From a bacterium BMS3Abin11 (GTDB taxonomy: Bacteria > Pseudomonadota > Gammaproteobacteria > BMS3Bbin11): a stretch of 64,000 bases of DNA. This document shows, piece by piece, positions 1 to 9,571 of the stretch. A program made the position numbers and the translations under genes. How positions within the stretch are numbered: position 1 is the first letter of the stretch; each line of letters opens with the position of its first letter. The notes below the pieces were generated by a model that had not been told where the DNA came from, made no database searches, and saw nothing but the letters and a program-made list of their open reading frames with translations. The DNA lies in assembly GCA_002897635.1 (NCBI GenBank), contig BDTD01000022.1, positions 1-64,000 on the forward strand, written 5' to 3'.

Positions 1-243
1 GTACTGGTACCGGATTGTGTCAAATTGACGCCCACCAATCTTGAGGGCCTGTCCTGGATGCCGGCTGACTGCGCCTATCGTCGTTTGGCAGAAGGGCAGG
101 ATCTGGCATGGTGGCACCCCCTGGTTTCTGGTTCATCGGAGACAGTGCATGAATCGGGGGTTTCAGTACGGGGAAAGGTTGTTATTGAGACCGAGGTGGA
201 CAGCGATGAGCTGGAGGATCATATCGTCGACTGGGTTAGATAA
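1..243 (+). CDS. ycgN: YcgN/UPF0260 cysteine-cluster protein, C-terminal part
   Basis: The reading frame is open from base 1, so the gene starts outside the window and only about 80 C-terminal residues are present. It reads VPDCVKLTP, then a CAYRRLAEG segment, AWWHPLVSG, a VSVRGKV stretch and finally EDHIVDWV just before the stop. This succession matches the C-terminal half of the small YcgN (UPF0260) family, which carries a conserved cysteine cluster and whose biochemical role is not established. The first methionine-like codon inside the window (TTG at 25) is internal and not a start. The gene converges on trkH, and a heptad inverted repeat lies between them. The family call rests on remembered conserved blocks, since the N-terminal cysteines are out of view. 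Confidence 0.82.
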   Translation, partial: VLVPDCVKLTPTNLEGLSWMPADCAYRRLAEGQDLAWWHPLVSGSSETVHESGVSVRGKVVIETEVDSDELEDHIVDWVR

Positions 244-246
244 GGA

Positions 247-302
247 TTTACGTTTTACGGTTTATGTTTTACGTAATACGTAAATCGTAAAACCTAAAAC
301 GC
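247..302. repeat. Heptad inverted repeat between convergent ycgN and trkH
   Basis: Eight consecutive 7-bp units fill this gap exactly: TTTACGT, TTTACGG, TTTATGT, TTTACGT, then AATACGT, AAATCGT, AAAACCT, AAAACGC. The first four and last four are roughly inverted copies, so the stretch can fold into an imperfect hairpin. It lies between two converging genes with no room for another terminator, so I infer a bidirectional terminator-like role. It belongs with the other heptad arrays in the window although its core heptamer differs. Confidence 0.7.
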
Positions 303-314
303 TATCCTGGTTCT

Positions 315-1766
315 TTAACGTTTCCAGAAGGCAGGCGTCAACACAACCAACAACGAAAATAATTCCAGTCTGCCAAGCAGCATGGTAAAGCTTAGTATCC
401 ACTTCCCGGTATCACTGATAGAGCGGTAGTTATCAGCAACCTCACCCAGGCCGGGCCCCAGGTTGTTGAGAGTAGCAGCGATGGCGGAGAAAGCGGTAAC
501 AATATCTGAGCCACTCACCATCATCAGCAGGCTGAGGCTAACGAAGCTGGCCACATAAAGGGCAAAAAAGCCCCAGACGGCGTTGATAACACTATCAGGT
601 ACCGGTCGCTTATTGAGCTTTATCGGCAGCACTGCACTGGGATGCAGCAGGCGGTCAATTTCACGACGGCCCTGACGCAGTAATAGCTCCACCCTGATCA
701 CCTTCATGCCCCCAGCAGTAGAGCCGGCACAACCACCGACAAAGCTGCCTATGATGAGAAGAACAGGCAATACTCCGGGCCAGTAATTTAAACTATGGGC
801 TGTAAAGCCGGTGCTGGTGACAGTTGTAATGACCTGAAACAGGCCATAGCGGACAGCGCTTGTGGTTTCTACAAAGGTTCCTTTGTAGATCAACAGGCTG
901 ATAGTGATCAGGGACAGGACAGACAGTATCAATAGATACGCCTTGACCTCGGAGTCGAAAAAATAATGCCTCAGGCTGCGACGATGTATGGCCAGGTAGT
1001 GTAGTGAAAAATTGATACCGGCCAGAAGCATAAACAACATCACGAGACCTTCGATTAGAGGGCTATTGAAGTAAGCGATGCTCGCATCATGGGTTGAGAA
1101 ACCACCTGTTGCCATAGTTGAAAAGCTATGGCCAATGGCATCAAATAGACTCATGCCAGCTGCAAAATAAAGTGTGGCGGCAAGTACGGTAAGACCGAAA
1201 TAGACGAGCCATAGAGCTTTAGCCGTTTCGGTAATGCGCGGTGTAAGTTTGTTATTTTTCATCGGGCCGGGCGTTTCAGCCCGGAACAACTGCATGCCGC
1301 CGACACCAAGAACGGGAGCAATTGCAACCGCGAGCACGATGATTCCCATGCCGCCTAGCCATTGTATTTGCTGACGATAATAAAGAATTGAGCGCGGCAG
1401 GTGATCGAGGCCGGTCAATACGGTTGCACCTGTGGTAGTCAGGCCGGACATGGACTCAAATACGGCATCAACGATAGACATTTGTGGGTCCTCTGACAGG
1501 ATGAACGGTACTGCGCCTGAAAGTGCCAGTACCAGCCAGAACAAAACGACGATGAGGAAGCCATCACGAATCCGCAGTTCATCTGATTGCCTTCGGTTGG
1601 GAAGCCACATCAGTGCGCCGAGCAGCAGCAGGCCACCCCATGACTGTAGAAATACCTGCAGGGTGCCGTCTTTGTCATACCAGCCGATAAACAAGGGTGG
1701 CAGCATGCTCACACTGAACATGATTATCAGGAAGCCAAGAACTTTAAATATGAGACGTGATTGCAT
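315..1766 (-). CDS. trkH: TrkH potassium uptake channel subunit
   Basis: A 483-residue polytopic inner-membrane protein, the usual length of TrkH. TrkH forms the K+-conducting pore and is gated by the cytosolic RCK protein TrkA. Visible selectivity-filter-like segments include SGLTTTGATVLTG (about residue 105), a FSTMATGGFSTHD segment (about 215), TTVTSTGFTAH (about 310) and a later NNLGPGLG segment near the C-terminus, giving the four pore loops of the superfamily. Hydrophobic helices occupy most of the rest. It is the last gene of the leftward run and starts 17 bp after trkA, so the two are almost certainly co-transcribed. Nothing looks broken. Confidence 0.95.
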   Translation of the reverse strand: MQSRLIFKVLGFLIIMFSVSMLPPLFIGWYDKDGTLQVFLQSWGGLLLLGALMWLPNRRQSDELRIRDGFLIVVLFWLVLALSGAVPFILSEDPQMSIVDAVFESMSGLTTTGATVLTGLDHLPRSILYYRQQIQWLGGMGIIVLAVAIAPVLGVGGMQLFRAETPGPMKNNKLTPRITETAKALWLVYFGLTVLAATLYFAAGMSLFDAIGHSFSTMATGGFSTHDASIAYFNSPLIEGLVMLFMLLAGINFSLHYLAIHRRSLRHYFFDSEVKAYLLILSVLSLITISLLIYKGTFVETTSAVRYGLFQVITTVTSTGFTAHSLNYWPGVLPVLLIIGSFVGGCAGSTAGGMKVIRVELLLRQGRREIDRLLHPSAVLPIKLNKRPVPDSVINAVWGFFALYVASFVSLSLLMMVSGSDIVTAFSAIAATLNNLGPGLGEVADNYRSISDTGKWILSFTMLLGRLELFSLLVVLTPAFWKR

Positions 1767-1783
1767 GTGGATCAGAACTAGAG

Positions 1784-3160
1784 TCAGATAAAAAATGCAC
1801 TGACCTGAAACAGGGCGACGACTTCATTGATGTGCTTTTTTTCCTGCACAAACAGGATAACGTGGTCTTTATCGACAATGACAGTATCGTGATGGGGGAT
1901 AATCACTTCGTCGTCACGCAGGATGGCGCCGATAATAGTACCTTTCGGTAAGGGGATTTCATCAATACTGCGACCGACGACTTTGCTTGATTTGTCATCA
2001 AGTGCGATAGCTTCAATTGCCTCTGCCGTACCCAGCCGCAGGGAGTGCACTGCCTCCAGGGCGCCGGTTCGAAACTTTGGCAATACGCTGCCGATGGTGG
2101 CCTGTTTCGGTGAATAGGCAATATCGATCATGGTACGCTCTATCAGATCTGCATAGGCAGTCCGGTTGACGATAGACATCACCCGGCGGGCGCCGAGTTG
2201 TTTTGCCAGCATGGCGGACAGGATGTTGGCCTCATCATCATTAGTGATGGCGCAGAAAACATCCATCCCGTCGATATTCTCCATCTTCAGCAGTTCTTCG
2301 TCTGCTGCGTCACCGATCAGGACTATAGTACGTTTGAGATGTTTTGAAACTTCATTGGCACGCTCAGGGTTATGTTCAATCAGCTTGACCTTGTAGTTTT
2401 TCTGCTCCAGTGCCTCAGCGAGCCGGAAGCCGATGTTGCCTGCGCCGGCAAGCATGATGGTATGTACCGGTTTGTCCAGCTTACGCATTTCACTCATCAC
2501 GGCACGGATGTGTTCTGTTGCAGCAATGAAAAAGACTTCATCATTCTCTTCAATCACAGTGTTACCATCAGGCATGATTGCCTGACCCTGTCGGTAGATG
2601 GCAACAACTCGCGTTTCGATACTGGATAAATGAACCTTCAGTTCGCGTAAATGATGGCCGACCAGGGGGCCGTCATTGTAGGCTTTGATAGCGACCAGTT
2701 GAATGCGGCCATTTGCAAAGTCCAGTACTTGAAGTGCACCGGGTCTTTCAATCAGGCGTTGAAGCTCGGTGGTGACTATCTGCTCTGGGCTGATTATGTG
2801 ATCAACACCCAGTCCTTCTGCAACGAAGGACGGGTCTTCGGCAAAATATTGCGTCGCACGGATACGCGCAATCTTCTTTGGCGTATGAAACAGAAATGCG
2901 GCAGTCCTGCAGGCAACGATATTTGTTTCATCACTATTGGTAACTGCGAGAATCAGTTCGGCATCGTCGCATCCCGCTTCTCGCAAGACATCCGGGTGCG
3001 ATGCATGGCCATGTACCGTGCGGATGTCAAAACGGTTTTGCAGCAGGCTCAGGCGCGCCTCGTCGATATCAACGAGGGTAATATCACCACCTGCCTCACG
3101 CGACAGTATTTCGGTAATGGATGTGCCTACCTGTCCGGCACCAAGAATGATAATTTTCAT
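1784..3160 (-). CDS. trkA: TrkA, regulatory NAD-binding subunit of Trk potassium uptake
   Basis: A 458-residue cytosolic protein with two tandem RCK modules. The first opens with the Rossmann motif MKIIILGAGQVG and the second repeats it around residue 235 as IMLAGAGNIGFRLAE. Each Rossmann half is followed by a TrkA-C type ligand-binding half. Two tandem RCK units are typical of proteobacterial TrkA, which binds NAD(H) and ATP/ADP and controls TrkH. The start codon overlaps the end of ntrX by 4 bp (3157-3160), implying translational coupling, and trkH follows 17 bp downstream. Placing K+ uptake inside an NtrYX operon is known in several proteobacteria, but a direct regulatory link here is only inferred. 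Confidence 0.95.
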   Translation of the reverse strand: MKIIILGAGQVGTSITEILSREAGGDITLVDIDEARLSLLQNRFDIRTVHGHASHPDVLREAGCDDAELILAVTNSDETNIVACRTAAFLFHTPKKIARIRATQYFAEDPSFVAEGLGVDHIISPEQIVTTELQRLIERPGALQVLDFANGRIQLVAIKAYNDGPLVGHHLRELKVHLSSIETRVVAIYRQGQAIMPDGNTVIEENDEVFFIAATEHIRAVMSEMRKLDKPVHTIMLAGAGNIGFRLAEALEQKNYKVKLIEHNPERANEVSKHLKRTIVLIGDAADEELLKMENIDGMDVFCAITNDDEANILSAMLAKQLGARRVMSIVNRTAYADLIERTMIDIAYSPKQATIGSVLPKFRTGALEAVHSLRLGTAEAIEAIALDDKSSKVVGRSIDEIPLPKGTIIGAILRDDEVIIPHHDTVIVDKDHVILFVQEKKHINEVVALFQVSAFFI

Positions 3161-4530
3161 GTTCGGCGGCTGTTCTTAGGATTAATATCCAGTGCCTTGA
3201 GTTTACGATAGAGGTGTGTTCTTTCCATGCCGACAATCTGGGCTAATTCACTGACGTTGCCGCCAACCTGTTTTAGATGGTGGAGTAAATAACTGCGCTC
3301 AAATTGATCACGAGCCTCACGCAGACTCTGGTTGTAATCAGGTGCTGGTTCAGATGACACCTCTGCTACCGTGCGTTTACCGAGTGCTGACTGCACCTCT
3401 TCAACGGTGACTTCTACTCCACGCTTTAATATCAGCAAACGTTGTATCAGGTTTTTTAGTTCGCGCACATTGCCGGGCCAGCTATACTGCCGGAGTATAC
3501 CTAATGATGGTGTTGAGAACTGGCGAGCCGGAAGATGCTCAACCCTGGTCATATAGTCGAGATAATATTCAATCAGCATGGATACGTCTTCCGGATGTTC
3601 ACGCAAAGGTGGTATCTGAATGGGTACAACATTTAGACGATAATAAAGATCCTCACGAAAATGGCCGGCAGTGACTTCCTCTTCAAGATTGTGCGTAGTG
3701 GCTGCAATAACACGTACATCCAGTTCAACGGGTGTGTTACCGCCCACGCGTAGAAAGCGGTTCTCCCGCAGGGCACCGATCAGCTTGGCCTGGGTCCCCA
3801 GATCCATGTCTGCAATTTCATCCAGAAGTAGTGTACCGCCCTTAGCCTGCTCAAATGAACCCGCCGTAACAAGGCCATCTTTTTCCGAGCCGAACATTTG
3901 AACGGCAATATTTTCTGCCGGGATGGCCGCCAGATTGATTGTCACCAGCTCGGCTTCAGCCCGTGGGCTGAGTTTATGTATCATGCGTGCGGCGATTTCC
4001 TTGCCGCTGCCAGGTTCGCCTGTGACCAGTACCCAGCTCTCGGTGTTGGCAACCAGCTTTATCTGCTCTCTCAGTTCTTGCATACTGCTGCTATCACCTA
4101 TCGGTTCATTGAGTGGTTGTAATTGCTGTCGCAGCTGAACATTTTCATTGCGTAACTGAACATTTTGCAGCGCCCTCTGTACAGTGACCATGAGTTTTGC
4201 CATGGAGAGCGGTTTTTCAAGGAAATCATAGGCACCATAGCGTATCGCTTCTACTGCAGTTTCAACATTGCCATGGCCCGACATCATAACGACTGCGGGG
4301 GGTATATCCTCGCCATCCATCCATTCTTTAAGCAGGCTAATGCCATCGGTGCCGGGCATCCAGATATCCAGCAATACAAGATCGGGCTTGAAATCACGTA
4401 GTACTTTACGTGCCTGTTCAGCGTTAAAGGCAGTTGCGATGTTGAAACCTTCATCTTCCAGGATTTCCTGTACAAGCCGACAGATTTCTGGCTCATCATC
4501 AGTGATTAAAATGCGTTTGTTATTCATCAT
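3157..4530 (-). CDS. ntrX: NtrX-family response regulator (AAA+, Fis-type HTH) lacking GAFTGA
   Basis: 457 residues in the order receiver, AAA+ ATPase and Fis-type helix-turn-helix. The receiver has the acidic pocket DDE at 11-13 and the likely phospho-acceptor D55 in LVLLDIW. The ATPase has Walker A GEPGSGKE at 171-178 and Walker B LLLDEI near 234. The C-terminal HTH includes VGMERTHLYRKLKAL. Between FGSEK (213-217) and FEQAKGGT, where sigma-54 activators carry GAFTGA, the sequence is DGLVTAGS, so the sigma-54 contact loop is not recognisable. Loss of GAFTGA is known for NtrX proteins and suggests a regulator acting at ordinary promoters. It pairs with the adjacent kinase (11-bp overlap). 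The NtrX name rests on architecture and kinase pairing. Confidence 0.88.
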   Translation of the reverse strand: MMNNKRILITDDEPEICRLVQEILEDEGFNIATAFNAEQARKVLRDFKPDLVLLDIWMPGTDGISLLKEWMDGEDIPPAVVMMSGHGNVETAVEAIRYGAYDFLEKPLSMAKLMVTVQRALQNVQLRNENVQLRQQLQPLNEPIGDSSSMQELREQIKLVANTESWVLVTGEPGSGKEIAARMIHKLSPRAEAELVTINLAAIPAENIAVQMFGSEKDGLVTAGSFEQAKGGTLLLDEIADMDLGTQAKLIGALRENRFLRVGGNTPVELDVRVIAATTHNLEEEVTAGHFREDLYYRLNVVPIQIPPLREHPEDVSMLIEYYLDYMTRVEHLPARQFSTPSLGILRQYSWPGNVRELKNLIQRLLILKRGVEVTVEEVQSALGKRTVAEVSSEPAPDYNQSLREARDQFERSYLLHHLKQVGGNVSELAQIVGMERTHLYRKLKALDINPKNSRRT

Positions 4531-6751
4531 TTTCCAGATACGTAATGTTGCTGCTCATTTGAGCTGTATATTTTAAAGGTAATTGAATAGTAAAACAGCT
4601 GCCGTTATTTTCCATATTTTTTACCCAGATAGTGCCACCATGTTCATCGATAATCTTTTTCACGATTGCCAGGCCCAGGCCGCTGCCTTTTTCTTTGCTA
4701 GTGACATAGGGCTCAAACAGGTTTTCCAGCAGTTTTTTCTGGATTCCTGGGCCATTATCTTCAAAACGGATGGTGACGATGCCTGTCTTCTTGCCAGTGC
4801 CTGATTGCGTGCTGACCAGCAGTTGTGCATGTTCGGTATGCTTTAGTGCATGAGTCGCGTTGACGATGAGGTTATTAAAAACCTGACGCATACGTCCTGA
4901 GTCGAGCATCATTGGTGAAATGGAATCATCCAGAGACAGTTTGATCTCGACCGGTTCATTATGTCCTTTATGGAGCTCGACGACATCAGCGAGTAACTGG
5001 TTCAGATCCACGTTGTGAATATTCATACTGACCGGTTGAGCATAGTTGGAGAAGGCATTCACCATCTCTTTCATCGATTCAACCTGTTCAGAGATGGTTC
5101 GGGTTGCACGATCCAGTGTTTGTTTATTGCTGTCATTGAGGGTATGCAGATATTTTTGTCTGATACGTTCAGCTGATAACTGGATAGGTGTCAGTGGGTT
5201 CTTGATTTCATGCGCAAGACGTCTGGCAACTTCTCCCCAGGCGGCATCACGCTGTGCCTGCAACATGCCGGTAATGTCATCGAAGACAAAGACATAACCT
5301 GATCCACCCGGTAGCTTTCCAGGCAGGCGCGTGCCACGACAGAATAGAACCTGTTTCCCGTGTGAACTGAAGAGAACCACTTCTTCGTTCCATTCAGGCT
5401 GATTCGATGACATGGTCTCGTCTAGAATGGCGAAAAAATCTTTTAGCGACGGAAGTGTCAGGGCCAGGGAATGTAAATCCTGATCATACAGTTCATTTAG
5501 CTTTTCTATATCCAGTATTTCACCGGCCCGGCTATTATGGGCACGCAAACGTCTGTTGGCATCAAAGGACAGGACCCCGGATGACAGGTGCTTGAGTATA
5601 GTTTCCAGATAAGTATGTTGTTCGACCAGCCTGGTCTGGCTGTGTTGCGCATTTTCGCGCGCTTTGGAGATCTGCTGGGTCATGCGGTTGAATGATTTTA
5701 ACAAAATTCCGAATTCGTCATTGGAGGTAACAGGTAGTTGTGTGTTGTAGTTGCCGTCGGCAACTGCCTGGGTGCCCTCAGCCAGCTCTCGCAATGGTGA
5801 TGCCAGGCGCCGGGCAGAGAAAGTAGCAGTCCAGACAGCAAGTAGCAATGTCATCAAACTGACCAGGCTTAATGTCATGATAAAACCGAATTTGATCGGG
5901 CCGCGCAGGTAGAGTAATCGATCATATTCACCGATAGCCGCATTGATGCTGGATTCCAGATTTGCAAAGCGCAGGGGAATCGGTTTGATTGCCTGCAGTA
6001 TATTCGGCGTCATACCCATCGATTTGGAGGGTACGAGAATGGCGATTCGAAGTATCTCGCCACCGTCTATGCCGGTTTCCTGATCTACGTAGACGCTCTG
6101 TGTGCTGAGTGCAGTGAAGACGCGCTCATCAGGCTGGGAAGGAAGTAATGTCCCTGGCTGCATGGAGCTGGAAGCAAGAATTCGGCCCCGCTGGGTAAAC
6201 ATAGCGGTTTCATTGTAGCCTTCATCACGCCGGATACGATCAAGCAGGCTGATTATTTCAAGGCTGTCAGTCGCTTCTTCTATATCCGGAACATAGCGCT
6301 TCAGAGTGTCGATCTGTCCTTCTTTCAACGATTTCAGAGATACCTGGCCAAGCAGAGTGGCATCGGACATCGCCTGCTCAATACGCACATCAAACCAGCT
6401 ATCGATGCCGTGGCTGAGAAACTGTATGGATATGTAATAGACGACAGAGAGAGGCAGAAAGGCAAGCAGTGTGAACATACCTACCATGCGTAAGGTGAGT
6501 CGTGAACCGATAACCTTCGCACGAACCTGCTTGATCAATTTGTAAATACTGCTGAGATTCAGTACGAGCAGAATGAAAATACCAACCAGGTTGATGACGA
6601 GTAGTGGTGCATAGAGTTCAGACAACTGTGCCGAATTTTGTGCGGCAATGCTGAGCAGTAAAAGAGCCGCTAACAATATTAACGACAGAATCAGCGCCGA
6701 TGCAGGACCGGTAATGATATTTTTTAGTGTTTGAGCGGCCATTCTGTCCAC
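4520..6751 (-). CDS. ntrY: NtrY-family membrane sensor histidine kinase
   Basis: 743 residues. There are hydrophobic segments near 18-37, 50-67, 88-110 and 287-308, with a periplasmic sensor region of about 170 residues before the last. A HAMP linker follows (about 305-360), then a PAS-like region (about 375-495). The HisKA domain contains the phospho-acceptor H514 in RRLAHEIKNPLTP, and a HATPase_c domain ends the protein with DNGPG and KGSGLGLAIV boxes. This four-helix, HAMP, PAS, kinase order is the NtrY pattern. Its target should be the NtrX-like regulator encoded immediately downstream with an 11-bp overlap. The alternative start at codon 4 cannot be excluded. The signal sensed is unknown; NtrY proteins have been linked to nitrogen and redox control. 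Confidence 0.9.
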   Translation of the reverse strand: MDRMAAQTLKNIITGPASALILSLILLAALLLLSIAAQNSAQLSELYAPLLVINLVGIFILLVLNLSSIYKLIKQVRAKVIGSRLTLRMVGMFTLLAFLPLSVVYYISIQFLSHGIDSWFDVRIEQAMSDATLLGQVSLKSLKEGQIDTLKRYVPDIEEATDSLEIISLLDRIRRDEGYNETAMFTQRGRILASSSMQPGTLLPSQPDERVFTALSTQSVYVDQETGIDGGEILRIAILVPSKSMGMTPNILQAIKPIPLRFANLESSINAAIGEYDRLLYLRGPIKFGFIMTLSLVSLMTLLLAVWTATFSARRLASPLRELAEGTQAVADGNYNTQLPVTSNDEFGILLKSFNRMTQQISKARENAQHSQTRLVEQHTYLETILKHLSSGVLSFDANRRLRAHNSRAGEILDIEKLNELYDQDLHSLALTLPSLKDFFAILDETMSSNQPEWNEEVVLFSSHGKQVLFCRGTRLPGKLPGGSGYVFVFDDITGMLQAQRDAAWGEVARRLAHEIKNPLTPIQLSAERIRQKYLHTLNDSNKQTLDRATRTISEQVESMKEMVNAFSNYAQPVSMNIHNVDLNQLLADVVELHKGHNEPVEIKLSLDDSISPMMLDSGRMRQVFNNLIVNATHALKHTEHAQLLVSTQSGTGKKTGIVTIRFEDNGPGIQKKLLENLFEPYVTSKEKGSGLGLAIVKKIIDEHGGTIWVKNMENNGSCFTIQLPLKYTAQMSSNITYLENDE

Positions 6752-7299
6752 TTGCTGTTAAGGTGCCAGGACGATGAAAAATAGGCTAGTGGACGCATCA
6801 TGGCTGGTAATTTACTCAGATCCAGCTTGATGCGTGTTTCGAGTATGTATTTTTTTTCAGGAAGTACTGGCTGTTCCAGGGGCAGGTTCAAATGTCTGAA
6901 TGCACCTAATCTTTCCAGTGCTGCATGTTGGCTACCGAAGCTTTCCTGCTGATCAAGCAGGTCTGGTCTGCTGATCACATACTCATCCGATACCGGTTTG
7001 TAGAAGATGGCAATAGGCACGATCCAGATAGCCACTTCCTTGTCCCATACATAATTACGTACCCGTTTGAGAACAAACTCCATGTTCAACTGCAGAGGGA
7101 TACTCTTACTCAGTGCTTTTCTTACATCACCAGTCAGGTTCAGGGTTAGCTTTCCATCAACCTGAATAGACTTACCGTCAAGGCGGGCTTCTATATGGTC
7201 AATTGTGAAGCCGCGACTGCTGGCAGCAAAGGACCAGAACGAGAGCAGCAGCAACAGATAAAGCGTGAGTTGTTTGTTAGTTTTTTTGCAGGCAAGCAT
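6724..7299 (-). CDS. DUF4390 exported protein
   Basis: About 191 residues. I place the start at the ATG at 7299 (MLACKKTNKQ), because the protein then begins with a basic stretch followed by a hydrophobic core (LTLYLLLLLSFWSFAASS), a good signal peptide. A longer reading frame exists to 7347 but lies deeper inside rsmB. The mature part is rich in beta-type alternation, with IDHIEARLDGKSIQVDGKLTLNL near its start. This matches the DUF4390 family, a small secreted or periplasmic protein commonly found between rsmB and ntrY. Function is unknown; the constant linkage suggests a role related to the membrane sensor. It overlaps rsmB at its start and ntrY at its end, so translation of all three is probably coupled. 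Confidence 0.78.
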   Translation of the reverse strand: MLACKKTNKQLTLYLLLLLSFWSFAASSRGFTIDHIEARLDGKSIQVDGKLTLNLTGDVRKALSKSIPLQLNMEFVLKRVRNYVWDKEVAIWIVPIAIFYKPVSDEYVISRPDLLDQQESFGSQHAALERLGAFRHLNLPLEQPVLPEKKYILETRIKLDLSKLPAMMRPLAYFSSSWHLNSKWTEWPLKH

Positions 7300-8605
7300 A
7301 AAAGAAGCCGTCCATCTGGTGTTCGCCAGGCAGAATTTGTATCCCATACTGGCGTGAGTGACCGTAGTTTACATCTATACGCAGTTCTTTTGCATGGTCT
7401 TCTTGTGACAGGAAGCTGTTGATAACATTTTCATTCTCCTGTGGCAGGATAGAGCATGTAGCGTAAAGTAACTTCCCGCCCACTTTCAGCAATGGCCACA
7501 GTGCGGACAACAGCTGTAATTGTTGTTGCGCCAGCTGTTCGATATCGGTGGCTCTACGAAGTAGCTTAATATCCGGGTGGCGACGAATAACACCGGAGCC
7601 TGAGCAAGGGGCATCCAGCAGGATGCGATCATACTTCTGACCAGACCACCATGTTTCCGGCCTGCAGGCATCTCCCTGCTTTACGTCAACTTTATGCCCC
7701 AGTCTCACCATGTTTTGATTGATAAGAAGGAGGCGTTGTGGATCCAGTTCCAGCGCGGTCAGCTTTACCTTACCACTTGATGCCTCTGCTATATGAGCCG
7801 TTTTCCCGCCAGGCGCGGCACAGGCATCGAGTACCTGCTGGCCATCCTGCAGATCGAGCAGACCGGCAGCAAGTTGCGGCGCTATATCCTGGACCGATAC
7901 CAGCCCATCGTCAAAACCGGGTAATCTTTCTATCCGGCAGGGTGCTTCAAGCGTAATGCCGGAGGGTGAAATATCACTGCCCAGTGCATGGATGCCGGAT
8001 GTTTTAAGCAGGCTGAGGTATTCCTTTCTGCAGCTACGCTGGACATTAATGCGCAGTGACATTGGCGCCTGTTTATTGTTTTCATCCGTAATATCCCGCC
8101 ATTGTTCAGGCCATGATGTCTGGATGATTTGCAACAGCCAGCCCGGGTGGGAGCTTACTGCAACCGGATGGCCGTTTATTTTATTGTTTAGCGAATCAGC
8201 CTGTCGCAGATAGTTTCTCAGTACGCCATTTACCAGACCTTTTGCCCATTTTTTCCTTATTGTGTAAACGATATTAACTGTTTCTGAGACTATCCCATGC
8301 CTGGCGATATCAGTTTTTGACAGCTGGAACAGCGCCGTTAACAAGAGAAAATGTATGTCCTGGTGTTTGCGCTGCAGGGGCTTGTCAAGTAACAGGGAGA
8401 GTATTACTTCCAGTTGTTGATACCAGCGCAGTGTGCCAAGGCAGATCGATCTGGCAAATGAAACATCGCGGGCATTTGCTAACTTATTAATGCCGGCATC
8501 CTCCAGGGCTCTGTCACTGTTTAATCCTTTTTCGGCCACAAGTTGCACGGCCCTGGTGGCAACAAGTCTGGCAGAGATTTTATCCTTGGTCTGGGTCAAT
8601 GGCAT
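7277..8605 (-). CDS. rsmB: RsmB, 16S rRNA m5C967 methyltransferase
   Basis: A 442-residue cytosolic enzyme that uses S-adenosylmethionine to methylate C967 of 16S rRNA. The N-terminal third is a NusB-like RNA-binding helical domain (residues 1-140). The catalytic Rossmann domain follows with the SAM motif VLDACAAPGGKTAHIAE, then DAPCSGSGVIRRHPDIK (motif IV, catalytic-type Cys) and LLYATCSILPQENE (motif VI, nucleophile Cys). Both cysteines are intact. It overlaps fmt by 10 bp at its start and the DUF4390 gene at its end, giving the common def-fmt-rsmB order. No anomalies seen. Confidence 0.96.
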   Translation of the reverse strand: MPLTQTKDKISARLVATRAVQLVAEKGLNSDRALEDAGINKLANARDVSFARSICLGTLRWYQQLEVILSLLLDKPLQRKHQDIHFLLLTALFQLSKTDIARHGIVSETVNIVYTIRKKWAKGLVNGVLRNYLRQADSLNNKINGHPVAVSSHPGWLLQIIQTSWPEQWRDITDENNKQAPMSLRINVQRSCRKEYLSLLKTSGIHALGSDISPSGITLEAPCRIERLPGFDDGLVSVQDIAPQLAAGLLDLQDGQQVLDACAAPGGKTAHIAEASSGKVKLTALELDPQRLLLINQNMVRLGHKVDVKQGDACRPETWWSGQKYDRILLDAPCSGSGVIRRHPDIKLLRRATDIEQLAQQQLQLLSALWPLLKVGGKLLYATCSILPQENENVINSFLSQEDHAKELRIDVNYGHSRQYGIQILPGEHQMDGFFYACLQKN

Positions 8606-9531
8606 TGTAGTTCCAGCATGGCTCCTGTATCCAGTCGCATGCCATTTAAGAAGTCAGCAGCGCACAGAGCTTTGCCGCCCGGGCGTTGTAATTTATTAAT
8701 ACATAAAACGCCTTTTCCACAGGCGATGCGAATACCGGACTTACCTGCCGACAGGATAGTTCCAGGTTCAGCTGACAAGCTTTCATCGCTGCATTCAGCC
8801 TGTGATATTCGTAACTTGATGCCCCTGTACCAGGTCTGTGTGCCGGGCCAGGGATAGAATGCGCGGATCCGCCGTTCTATCACCTCACAATCTTCTGACC
8901 AGTCGATATTACTCTCCTGCTTGCTGATTTTTCTCGCATAGCTGCTTAGTTCATTCTGCTGGGGAATCGCATTTTTCTGATAGTAGGCGAGATTCGACAG
9001 GACCTCTGTGATTGCCGTCGCACCGGCGTCGGCCAGCCGGTCATGCAGCTGTTGCCCGGTGTCTGTTTGTTCGATAATGACAGGATATTGTGCAAGGATG
9101 TCTCCGGTATCGAGACCGGAATCCACCTGCATGATGGTAATCCCTGTTTCTTTATCGCCGGCTTCGATTGCCCGATGTATCGGTGCAGCACCACGCCAGC
9201 GTGGCAGCAGGGAGGCATGTATATTTATACAGCCGTGTAATGGGATCTGCAGTATTTCGGGTGGCAGGAGAAGGCCATAGGCTGCCACGACCATGGCATC
9301 GGCAGAAAGGGCTTTCATCTTCATGGAGACATCTTTTAGCGTGGCGGGTTGTTCAATCACCAGGCCATGTTTCTGAGCACATTGCTTTATTGGGCCAGGG
9401 CGAGTTTTTCTCCCACGACCCGCCTGGCGGTCTGGTTGAGTATAGACTGCGACGACATCGTATCCGGTTGCAAGTAATGCTTCTAGAGCGGGAACAGAAA
9501 ATTCCGGCGTGCCGGCAAAAATGATTCTCAT
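8596..9531 (-). CDS. fmt: Fmt, methionyl-tRNA formyltransferase
   Basis: 311 residues, normal length. The N-terminal formyltransferase fold begins MRIIFAGTPEFSVPAL, contains the folate/catalytic segment HASLLPRWRGAAPI with the conserved His, and then SGLDTGDIL. A C-terminal OB-like domain begins around residue 205. The enzyme formylates Met-tRNA(fMet) from 10-formyl-tetrahydrofolate to make initiator tRNA. It lies 40 bp downstream of def, which removes the same formyl group from new proteins, and overlaps rsmB. It is part of the long leftward operon. Confidence 0.97.
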   Translation of the reverse strand: MRIIFAGTPEFSVPALEALLATGYDVVAVYTQPDRQAGRGRKTRPGPIKQCAQKHGLVIEQPATLKDVSMKMKALSADAMVVAAYGLLLPPEILQIPLHGCINIHASLLPRWRGAAPIHRAIEAGDKETGITIMQVDSGLDTGDILAQYPVIIEQTDTGQQLHDRLADAGATAITEVLSNLAYYQKNAIPQQNELSSYARKISKQESNIDWSEDCEVIERRIRAFYPWPGTQTWYRGIKLRISQAECSDESLSAEPGTILSAGKSGIRIACGKGVLCINKLQRPGGKALCAADFLNGMRLDTGAMLELQCH

Positions 9532-9571
9532 GGGGGATGGGTTGATTTGTCTGTATTTCGTGTAGTGGTTA

